Positions 1 to 5,390 of a DNA stretch of 6,660 bases are shown in pieces. The notes beneath the pieces were generated by a model. The model saw nothing but the letters and a program-made list of their open reading frames with translations, was not told the DNA's origin and did not search any database. Position numbers and translations under genes: made by a program. The stretch's first letter is position 1, and each line of letters starts with the position of its first letter. Source of the stretch: an uncultured Lachnospiraceae bacterium (lineage in GTDB: Bacteria > Bacillota > Clostridia > Lachnospirales > Lachnospiraceae); assembly GCA_910585065.1 (NCBI GenBank), contig CAJUCG010000194.1, positions 1-6,660 on the forward strand, in the 5' to 3' direction.

Positions 1-336
1 GATCGCCCATGTTTTCATATTTCGCTTATCTGTGATGTATCGCCAAACTGTGATTGCCATTCAGAAAACGATATTCCGATTATCGCAGATATCGGGATGT
101 TAGCGTCCTTTGATCCGGTGGCACTCGACAAGGCGTGCGCAGATCTATGCAATCAGGCGGAGCCGATTCGGGAAAGTGAATTGGGTGAGCAGATTGCAAA
201 GCATACCGCAAAAGAGAATGAGCGGACCTCAGATCATTTTGTGATGGTGCATCCGGACACGGAATGGAGATCCTGTATTGCCCATGCAGTAAAGATTGGC
301 TTGGGAACAGATCAGTATGAGTTGGTAAAGATTTAA
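1..336 (+). CDS. DUF362-type cysteine-rich protein, C-terminal part (5' end outside window)
   Basis: The reading frame is open from base 1, so this is the last 111 codons of a longer gene; the first internal ATG (97) falls inside the conserved block and is not a credible start. The fragment has a Cys cluster (C4, C11, C17, C19 of the fragment, the last two as N-C-D-C), followed by a D-I-P-I-I-A-D-I-G stretch and an A-S-F-D-P-V-A-L-D-K-A motif. It ends with I-G-L-G-T-D-Q-Y-E-L. From memory, this order is typical of the C-terminus of DUF362 proteins, often about 370 residues and often annotated as 4Fe-4S or Fe-S centre proteins. The biochemical role of the family is not firmly known and none is assigned here. 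It ends with TAA and is followed by a strong terminator, so it is probably the last gene of its unit and unrelated to the NAD operon downstream. Confidence 0.8.
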   Translation, partial: DRPCFHISLICDVSPNCDCHSENDIPIIADIGMLASFDPVALDKACADLCNQAEPIRESELGEQIAKHTAKENERTSDHFVMVHPDTEWRSCIAHAVKIGLGTDQYELVKI

Positions 337-412
337 GATTTTGGGGGACGGATTGCAGGCATACAAATTAGTTTGCTGTCAGCAGAACCGACGGTTTTCT
401 TAAGTTTAATAG

Positions 413-467
413 AGCGTAGGAAAGGCACAAAAATAAAGAACCCTGCCTTTCTTACGCTTTATTTTTT
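413..467 (+). terminator. Rho-independent terminator after the DUF362-type gene
   Basis: A 15-bp stem pairs 413-427 with 444-458, with a single G-T pair and a 16-nt loop. It is followed by TTATTTTTT and further T-runs to about 484. It lies 76 nt after the DUF362-type stop and ends just before the -35 of the nrtR promoter. It therefore insulates the NAD operon from upstream transcription. Confidence 0.88.
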
Positions 468-485
468 GTCGTTTTTACTTTTTTC

Positions 486-514
486 TTGACATATGATAAT
501 CAAGTGATTATAAT
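486..514 (+). promoter_or_regulatory. Consensus sigma-A promoter of the nrtR-pncA-pncB operon
   Basis: The -35 is TTGACA (486-491) and the -10 is TATAAT (509-514), with exactly 17 bp between them, so both hexamers match the housekeeping consensus fully. Transcription should start near 521, giving a leader of about 60 nt before the nrtR ATG at 584. A promoter this strong implies that expression is set by repression. The overlapping inverted repeat (491-539) covers the spacer, the -10 and the predicted start. Confidence 0.88.
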
Positions 515-539
515 AATGATAATCACTTGATTATCATAT
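491..539. promoter_or_regulatory. Tandem palindromic operator, probable NrtR site
   Basis: Bases 491-511 are a perfect reverse complement of 519-539 (21 bp each) with a 7-nt spacer. Each arm is itself a palindrome. The left has core ATAATCA-AG-TGATTAT (496-511), extendable to 492-515 with one mismatch. The right has ATAATCA-CT-TGATTAT (519-534), extendable perfectly to 516-537. The two dyad centres are 23 bp apart, roughly two helical turns. It is therefore better read as two copies of one dimer-binding site than as an RNA hairpin; only the right arm would be transcribed from a start near 521. Its position over the promoter and just ahead of a regulator gene makes autorepression by NrtR the simplest reading. 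The binding protein itself is inferred. Confidence 0.8.
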
Positions 540-583
540 AATGAGTTAGGGAATTATTCAGAGGATAAGGAAAGGGGGTTTTT

Positions 584-1600
584 ATGCAGAAGGATAAAAG
601 GAAAGCAGAAAAACAAAACACGGCGAAATCTGGCGGTCATAAACGGTCAGATTCTACAATAAGTGCAGATAGCGAGGAAGAATTTTTGAGAAATTACAGA
701 CCGGAGGATTATGACCGTCCATCCGTTACTGTGGACATCCTGGTCTTTACGCTATCAGAGCGCGGAGAACTTTCCCTATTGTTGATTCAGCGGGGGAATC
801 ATCCATTTAAAGAGCGTTGGGCATTGCCGGGCGGTTTTGTAAATATTGAGGAGAGTCTTGATACCGCAGCGCAGCGGGAATTTTTTGAGGAGACCGGTTT
901 AGAAAAGATCTATATGGAACAATTGGCAACTTTTGGCGAGGTGGGGCGCGACCCGCGAATGCGTGTGATTTCTGTAGTGTATTTGGGGCTGGCTCCAAAG
1001 GGGAGTATGCATTGCGAAGGAGGGGACGATGCAAGGAGAGCCTGCCTGTTTCAAATTAAAGAGCGCGCGGACGGTTCCTTTGTTTTTCTGAATGAGGACA
1101 GAGTAATTATGTTTTCTGAGTTCGAGTTAGCGTTTGACCATGCAAAGATTATCCATGAGGGACTTAGCCGCATTCGCGGCAAATTGAATTATACGGATAT
1201 CGCTTTTGAACTGTTGGAGGATCGGGAATCCTTTACTATGGCAGATCTGCGCGTAACTTATGAAGCCGTGTTGAGTGCCCCTTGTCCCGCCTCAAATTTT
1301 ACTAGGAATATTACAACGCGCTATATTAAACCGGGAAAGATGGTCGAGACCGGAGAATGGGTAATTGCGGGAAATGGGATGAGAGTGGCAATGTACGAGT
1401 ATCATAAACATGGCGCGCCAGAGAAAGGGAAGGGGGCAGGCACGAGAGCGGAGGATTTATGCAGCGTAAGGGCTGGTGTAAAAGATGGAAATATGTACGG
1501 ATTCGGTGCGGCGGCAAAGGCGAAAAAGCGGCGAAGAAAAATAAAAGGGGAAGAACTTATTATTCTGTCTGAAAAAATGGAGGAAGGAAATGAAAAATAA
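584..1600 (+). CDS. nrtR: NrtR-type Nudix transcriptional regulator of NAD metabolism
   Basis: Protein of 338 aa with a Nudix domain (about 45-190) followed by a winged-helix DNA-binding domain (about 200-275), the architecture of the NrtR family. That family represses NAD biosynthesis or salvage genes and responds to NAD-related ligands such as ADP-ribose. The Nudix box is complete: G84, five residues, E90, seven residues, R98-E99-F-F-E102-E103-T-G105-L106. The winged-helix part includes F-T-M-A-D-L-R (217-223) and N-F-T-R-N (238-242), then M-V-E-T-G-E-W (253-259). The start is ATG 584, preceded by AAGGAAAGGGGG with 5 nt spacing. It is longer than most NrtR proteins: residues 1-35 form a charged, probably disordered extension, and about 275-338 a Gly/Lys/Arg-rich tail including K-K-R-R-R-K. 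The gene overlaps pncA by 11 nt. Its neighbours pncA and pncB strongly support the assignment over a generic ADP-ribose pyrophosphatase, although hydrolase activity cannot be excluded. Confidence 0.87.
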   Translation: MQKDKRKAEKQNTAKSGGHKRSDSTISADSEEEFLRNYRPEDYDRPSVTVDILVFTLSERGELSLLLIQRGNHPFKERWALPGGFVNIEESLDTAAQREFFEETGLEKIYMEQLATFGEVGRDPRMRVISVVYLGLAPKGSMHCEGGDDARRACLFQIKERADGSFVFLNEDRVIMFSEFELAFDHAKIIHEGLSRIRGKLNYTDIAFELLEDRESFTMADLRVTYEAVLSAPCPASNFTRNITTRYIKPGKMVETGEWVIAGNGMRVAMYEYHKHGAPEKGKGAGTRAEDLCSVRAGVKDGNMYGFGAAAKAKKRRRKIKGEELIILSEKMEEGNEK

Positions 1601-2126
1601 GATTTTGATTGTTGTTGATATGCAGGAAGATTTTATCACTGGGACACTGGGGAGTGCGGAGGCTAAGGAAATTTTGCCGAGAGTTGAAAAGAAAGTAAAA
1701 GAGTTTGAGGGCGAGATTATTTTTACGATGGATACACATGGGGAGAATTATCCTGATACACAGGAGGGAAAGAATCTTCCAGTAGCACATTGTCTGGAAA
1801 ACACCCCTGGCTGGGAATTAGCGGGGTCTCTTGACGCGCTTTGCAAGAAGCTAGGTGCGCGCGTATATAAAAAAGGAACCTTTGGAAGTTTGGCATTGGT
1901 GCAGGAATTAAAAAAGCGCGAGGAGGAAATTGTTTCCATAGAACTTATTGGTGTATGTACGGATATCTGTGTTGTGTCAAATGCCTTATTGCTAAAAGCT
2001 TATCTGCCGGAACTGCCAATCTCTGTGGATGCGTCCTGCTGTGCAGGCGTAACACCGCAAAAACATACGGCGGCACTTGAGACGATGAGAAGCTGCCAGA
2101 TTAAAGTAAAACATATAGAGGACTAA
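1590..2126 (+). CDS. pncA: Nicotinamidase (isochorismatase-fold cysteine hydrolase)
   Basis: Protein of 178 aa, predicted to deaminate nicotinamide to nicotinate plus ammonia in the cytoplasm, the first step of deamidating NAD salvage. The Asp-Lys-Cys triad is visible: D10 in I-V-V-D-M-Q-E-D-F, K95 (or K94) in V-Y-K-K-G-T-F-G-S, and nucleophile C127 in G-V-C-T-D-I-C-V. Probable metal ligands are D48 and H50 (M-D-T-H), E59 and H67. The spacing resembles nicotinamidases that use a Glu as one ligand rather than a third His. Length is at the short end of the normal range. The ATG lies inside the last codons of nrtR (ATGAAAAATAA, 11-nt overlap), with GGAGG at 1579-1583 and 6 nt spacing, which suggests translational coupling. 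The isochorismatase fold also serves other amidases, but the immediately downstream pncB makes nicotinamidase the clear choice. Confidence 0.92.
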   Translation: MKNKILIVVDMQEDFITGTLGSAEAKEILPRVEKKVKEFEGEIIFTMDTHGENYPDTQEGKNLPVAHCLENTPGWELAGSLDALCKKLGARVYKKGTFGSLALVQELKKREEEIVSIELIGVCTDICVVSNALLLKAYLPELPISVDASCCAGVTPQKHTAALETMRSCQIKVKHIED

Positions 2127-2152
2127 AAATCAGTATATGTCTGTACATTGCC

Positions 2153-2194
2153 AGAAAGGATTTTATGGAGGCTTGCGAACAGAAAATCCTTTCT
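2153..2194 (+). promoter_or_regulatory. Hairpin in the pncA-pncB intercistronic gap
   Basis: A perfect 12-bp inverted repeat (AGAAAGGATTTT at 2153-2164, AAAATCCTTTCT at 2183-2194) encloses an 18-nt loop. A further TGCC (2149-2152) and GGCA (2203-2206) could close the base with an 8-nt bulge. No T-run follows, so it is not a typical terminator. It buries the AAAGGA ahead of an in-frame ATG at 2165, while the pncB ribosome-binding site at 2236-2240 stays outside. Possible roles are mRNA stability, partial polarity or control of an alternative start; none is demonstrated. Confidence 0.5.
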
Positions 2195-2235
2195 AGGAAA
2201 TTGGCACCAAAAAGACATCTGCGGAACTTAAAATC

Positions 2236-2240
2236 AGGAG
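2236..2240 (+). promoter_or_regulatory. Ribosome-binding site that sets the pncB start
   Basis: AGGAG lies 8 nt ahead of ATG 2249. The upstream in-frame ATG at 2165 has AAAGGA only 4 nt away, inside the hairpin stem. It would also add 28 residues that do not look like the family N-terminus. Confidence 0.7.
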
Positions 2241-2248
2241 TATTTATT

Positions 2249-3718
2249 ATGGAAATAAAACAATTTGACGCAAGAAATCTTGCGATGGTAATGGATTTTT
2301 ACGAGATGACAATGAGCAACGGATATTTTGCGCAGTGGAAGGATGGCAAGGCAAAGATGGCAAGAGTTGCCTTTGATGTCTTCTACCGCAAAAACCCGGA
2401 CAATGGCGGCTTTGCAATTTTTGCCGGATTAGAGCAGGTGCTTGATTATATTGAAACTATTCATTTTAACAAAGAAGATATTGACTATCTGCGGGAACAG
2501 CACCTTTTTTCAGAAGAGTTTCTTGAATATTTGGGCAGCTTTCGCTTTACAGGGGATGTTTATGCGTTCCCGGAGGGAACTATTATGTACCCGAATGAAC
2601 CAGTTTTAACTGTGGTAGCACCGTTGATTGATGCACAGTTAATTGAAACGGCCATCCTTTTGCAGATCAATCATCAATCCCTGATTGCCACTAAGACAAG
2701 GCGTATCGTGCAGGCGGCGGATGGCAGAGCAGTATCAGACTTTGGGGCGAGGCGTGCCCACAATATGGATGCTGCTGTCTATGGTGCCAGAGCGGCATAC
2801 CTTGGTGGGGCGGCAGGAACAGCAACAGTACTTGCTGGACAGATGTTTGATATTCCGATAAGCGGGACAATGGCACACAGCTGGGTGATGTATTTTGAAG
2901 ATGAATATACGGCATTCCGAAAATACGCAGAAACATATCCGGATGCAACAGTCCTTCTTGTCGATACTTATGATGTGCTTGGCAGCGGGATCCCCAATGC
3001 TATCCGCACGGCAAAAGAAATATTAGAACCGATGGGAAAGCGTTTAAAGGGCATTCGCCTAGACAGCGGCGACCTTGCGTATCTCTCAAAAAAAGCGCGG
3101 AAAATGTTAGATGCAGCAGGACTTTTTGACTGCAAGATCGTAGTTTCCAACAGCCTTGATGAATATACCATCACCTCGATTTTAGGGCAGGGTGGAAAAA
3201 TTGATAGTTTTGGGGTGGGAGAGCGGCTAATTACAGCAAAATCCGATCCGGTCTTTGGGGCAGTCTATAAACTTGCCGCTGTGGAAAAGAACGGCGTGTT
3301 TGAACCGCGCATCAAGGTATCGGAGAATGCGGAGAAAATTACAAATCCAGGCTTAAAACAGGTATATCGAATCTATGATGAAAATGGGAAATCTGTGGCG
3401 GACCTGCTTGCCCGTGCGGACGAGGAAGTGGATTTAACAAAACCATATCGCTATATTGATCAGACAAAGCCTTGGGCGGTGAGATATTTTAAAAACTGCA
3501 CCTGCAAAAAGCTTCAGGAAAAGGTGATGGAAGACGGGCGTGTAATAGAAAAGAGAAGGACGATAGCAGAAATTCGAGCATATGTGGATAAGCAGCTTGC
3601 CGATGAGGTATGGGCGGAGGAACAGCGTTTTGAGAATCCGCATATCCACTATATGGATATGTCACCGGCATTGTATGAATTGAAAATGGAGATGCTGACA
3701 AGTTTTAGGCAGGGGTAA
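2249..3718 (+). CDS. pncB: Nicotinate phosphoribosyltransferase
   Basis: Protein of 489 aa from ATG 2249, the usual length for the family. It joins nicotinate to PRPP, with ATP hydrolysis, to give nicotinate mononucleotide, the entry point to NAD via NadD and NadE (not in this window). Diagnostic segments, numbered from this start, are N-L-A-M-V-M-D-F-Y-E-M-T-M near the N-terminus (10-22), S-D-F-G-A-R-R-A-H (163-171), G-T-M-A-H-S-W (206-212), I-R-L-D-S-G-D-L (269-276) and S-F-G-V-G-E-R-L (320-327). H210 in the third segment is the expected autophosphorylated His. The C-terminal part (about 390-489) carries C-T-C-K-K (417-421) within the usual C-terminal extension. It follows pncA by 122 nt with no promoter of its own that I can identify, so it is probably transcribed from the nrtR promoter and consumes the nicotinate made by PncA. 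A longer 517-aa form starting at 2165 is possible but less likely. Confidence 0.94.
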   Translation: MEIKQFDARNLAMVMDFYEMTMSNGYFAQWKDGKAKMARVAFDVFYRKNPDNGGFAIFAGLEQVLDYIETIHFNKEDIDYLREQHLFSEEFLEYLGSFRFTGDVYAFPEGTIMYPNEPVLTVVAPLIDAQLIETAILLQINHQSLIATKTRRIVQAADGRAVSDFGARRAHNMDAAVYGARAAYLGGAAGTATVLAGQMFDIPISGTMAHSWVMYFEDEYTAFRKYAETYPDATVLLVDTYDVLGSGIPNAIRTAKEILEPMGKRLKGIRLDSGDLAYLSKKARKMLDAAGLFDCKIVVSNSLDEYTITSILGQGGKIDSFGVGERLITAKSDPVFGAVYKLAAVEKNGVFEPRIKVSENAEKITNPGLKQVYRIYDENGKSVADLLARADEEVDLTKPYRYIDQTKPWAVRYFKNCTCKKLQEKVMEDGRVIEKRRTIAEIRAYVDKQLADEVWAEEQRFENPHIHYMDMSPALYELKMEMLTSFRQG

Positions 3719-3800
3719 GGGCAAAACCTCATCCAACCAATACTTTCTTCCCACAAAATGCAACCCCATACTTCTTAAGTGTTTTTTTCAGGCAAAGAAA

Positions 3801-3837
3801 AGATCGAGTAGGAGAGAAAATTTCTCCTACTCGATCT
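3801..3837. terminator. Bidirectional terminator between convergent pncB and GH27 gene
   Basis: A perfect 15-bp stem pairs AGATCGAGTAGGAGA (3801-3815) with 3823-3837, extendable by a G-T and an A-T pair to leave an AAA loop. On the plus strand it is followed by AAATGTTTTATTT, a modest T-rich tail. On the minus strand it is followed by TTTCTTT. It sits 82 nt after the pncB stop and 43 nt beyond the stop of the opposing gene, so it can end both transcripts. Confidence 0.85.
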
Positions 3838-3880
3838 AAATGTTTTATTTGATCGATCTATTCAAAGAATTCAGGAAATC

Positions 3881-5188
3881 TCACTTCGTCAGTTTCCACA
3901 GCTTTGCTCCGTGTGCCGCAACGGATGAGGCAATTTTTCCATCCGCAAAAGTCGCGGTTTCTCCATCCCAAAGCTCGCGCCCATCTAGTGTACCCGTCAC
4001 GCCCTCCGGGGACAGATCCACAGAAACTTTTGTTTCTTCCTCAGTAAAATTAAATAGTGCCACATAGTCCGCATCTTCTCTGATATCATGGGAGAGCCAT
4101 ACCGCGTGTGCCTTATCGCGCGCAATCTGTTTTGCCCCCTTCGAATACTTTAATAGGCTAAGCACATCCGCATTGGTAAGCAGCGAGAGTGTCCACTCGT
4201 CCAATCGCGGCATTTCAGTGCCAAGCATAAGAGGGGAGCGGAAAATGCACCAGAGTGTCATCATCGTGCGCTGTTCGTCCTTTGTAAAATTTGTGTACCA
4301 GGTATGCTTATCCGTGTGGAATCCCTGCCCAAGCCATCCTAGCGGCAGCATATCGCAGTCCGGGAAACATCCCTCGGACACATGATTCTGCCAGAGTTCG
4401 CAGCGTTCAAACATATTGAGAAGAAGTTCCCATTTATCCCAAAAGTCATCCGTGATACGCCACATATTTGCATATTTTTCATAATGCCATGCCTTGTCAA
4501 TCAGTGCTGGTCCAGGGGAGAGGCTTAACACAATCGGTCGCCCGGTCTTCATAATGGCATTATGTAACATCTCGATCTCCTCCTTTGCGGAATACTGGTT
4601 TTCGCGGTAGAGATTTGTATTACAGATATCGTCACATTTGACATAGTCAACGCCCCAGTCGGCATATTGCTGGAATACGGAATCGTAATAGCACTGTGCG
4701 TCTTTTTTCCTATAGTCAACACCGTACATATCCGGGTTCCAGCCACAGATCGAGGAAGGATTTGCAATCTCGTTTGCCGTTACGTCCGTGCCTAAGATTT
4801 TGCAGTGATTGTGCGCTGCGATCCGAGGGATACCGCGCATAATATGAATGCCAAATTTAAGTCCCAGGCTATGGATATAGTCGGCAAGCGGCTTAAAGCC
4901 CTGACCGTTTGCAGCGGACGGGAAGCGCGCCGGATCTGGCAGCAGACGGGAATACTCGTCCATTTCAACATCCCAGAACGGAATGTATTGATAGCGATCT
5001 CTCTGACTGCCCGCATCGTGGGCATACCATTCGATATCGACCACAATATACTCCCAGCCATACTGCTTTAAATGTGCTGCCATATAGTCCGCATTGGCTT
5101 TTACATCCGCCTCAGTAACAGTAGTATCGTAGTAGTCATAGCTGTTCCAGCCCATCGGCGGGGTGGTGGCAAATTGATTTTTATTCAT
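3881..5188 (-). CDS. GH27-family glycosidase (alpha-galactosidase-like), cytoplasmic
   Basis: Protein of 435 aa from the ATG at 5188-5186, preceded by TGGGGG with 6 nt spacing. An in-frame ATG at 5239 would add 17 residues (M-H-F-I-R-A-M...) ahead of the conserved start T-P-P-M-G-W-N-S-Y (9-17) and is rejected. A TIM barrel fills about 1-340 and a C-terminal beta-sandwich about 345-435. The expected nucleophile is D186 in D-Y-V-K-C-D-D, and the acid/base is probably D248 in W-R-I-T-D-D-F-W-D. There is no signal peptide or membrane segment, so it should act on imported oligosaccharides. The usual GH27 galactose-binding I-D-D-C-W motif reads V-D-I-E-W here (50-54), so the true substrate may not be an alpha-galactoside; beta-L-arabinopyranoside is a candidate. 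No transporter or sugar regulator is adjacent. Confidence 0.82.
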   Translation of the reverse strand: MNKNQFATTPPMGWNSYDYYDTTVTEADVKANADYMAAHLKQYGWEYIVVDIEWYAHDAGSQRDRYQYIPFWDVEMDEYSRLLPDPARFPSAANGQGFKPLADYIHSLGLKFGIHIMRGIPRIAAHNHCKILGTDVTANEIANPSSICGWNPDMYGVDYRKKDAQCYYDSVFQQYADWGVDYVKCDDICNTNLYRENQYSAKEEIEMLHNAIMKTGRPIVLSLSPGPALIDKAWHYEKYANMWRITDDFWDKWELLLNMFERCELWQNHVSEGCFPDCDMLPLGWLGQGFHTDKHTWYTNFTKDEQRTMMTLWCIFRSPLMLGTEMPRLDEWTLSLLTNADVLSLLKYSKGAKQIARDKAHAVWLSHDIREDADYVALFNFTEEETKVSVDLSPEGVTGTLDGRELWDGETATFADGKIASSVAAHGAKLWKLTK

Positions 5189-5220
5189 AGTAATCCCCCA
5201 TTTTGGATAAAAATTTTGCA

Positions 5221-5249
5221 TTGCACGGATAAAGTGCATATGCTATAAT
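5221..5249 (+). promoter_or_regulatory. Putative promoter of the MalY/PatB-type gene
   Basis: The -10 TATAAT (5244-5249) is perfect. The -35 TTGCAC (5221-5226) matches consensus at three positions, with 17 bp spacing. The predicted start near 5256 would give a leader of about 135 nt. The -10 overlaps that of the opposing promoter. Confidence 0.5.
5222..5238. repeat. Short inverted repeat, possible operator
   Basis: TGCAC-N7-GTGCA, flanked by GCAT on the left and TATGC on the right so that the dyad continues imperfectly. It overlaps the weak -35 of the rightward promoter and lies just after the predicted start of the leftward transcript, where a bound repressor could block both. The arms are short and chance is a real alternative. 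Confidence 0.3.
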
Positions 5250-5250
5250 A

Positions 5251-5279
5251 ATTATACGAGGAAAAAGAGAAGAATACAA
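5251..5279 (-). promoter_or_regulatory. Putative promoter of the GH27 gene
   Basis: Reading the minus strand, TTGTAT (5279-5274) and TATAAT (5256-5251) are separated by 17 bp. The predicted start near 5244 gives a leader of about 56 nt. The -10 is perfect and the -35 is weak, suggesting possible activator dependence. Confidence 0.5.
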
Positions 5280-5367
5280 GAAAATATTTGAAAGTGCGTT
5301 AAAGTTTTTGGTGAGAATTGAGGATAGAAAAGATCTGGTGGACAAGATGGAAAGAATATTTTAAGGA

Positions 5368-5382
5368 AGTACAGGGGGTACT
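5368..5382 (+). promoter_or_regulatory. Ribosome-binding site of the MalY/PatB-type gene, inside a small hairpin
   Basis: AGTAC (5368-5372) and GTACT (5378-5382) can pair around a loop of AGGGG, the best Shine-Dalgarno sequence for ATG 5391. The spacing to the ATG, about 12 nt, is long for a linear site and would shorten if the hairpin folds. A second purine run, AAGGAAG, lies at 5363-5369. Confidence 0.35.
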
Positions 5383-5390
5383 ATTACTAT

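Noticed and set aside
491..539. Fur/PerR/Zur box suggested by TGATAATCA and ATGATAATCA strings.
   Set aside because: The dyads have a 2-bp centre and ATAATCA/TGATTAT arms and do not form the 7-1-7 TGATAAT-N-ATTATCA arrangement. The downstream genes are NAD-related, not metal-related.
2165..2248. N-terminal extension of PncB from ATG 2165 (517 aa).
   Set aside because: The 28 extra residues look unlike the family, the RBS spacing is 4 nt inside a hairpin, and ATG 2249 has AGGAG at 8 nt followed by the expected N-terminal motif.
4805..5071. 88-codon open frame on the plus strand inside the GH27 gene.
   Set aside because: It is antisense to a well-supported glycosidase and has no recognisable domain.
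5189..5239. Start of the GH27 protein at the ATG at 5239.
   Set aside because: It would begin at about the predicted transcript start and add 17 residues before the conserved T-P-P-M-G-W-N-S block. The ATG at 5188 has a ribosome-binding site.
5290..5306. Catabolite-repression (cre-like) site around TTGAAAGTGCGTTAAA.
   Set aside because: The central CG is shifted by one base relative to the cre consensus and the right half lacks the expected CA.
5257..5390. SAM riboswitch or T-box ahead of a sulfur amino-acid enzyme.
   Set aside because: No recognisable conserved core of either element could be found by eye, and there is no terminator hairpin in the leader.
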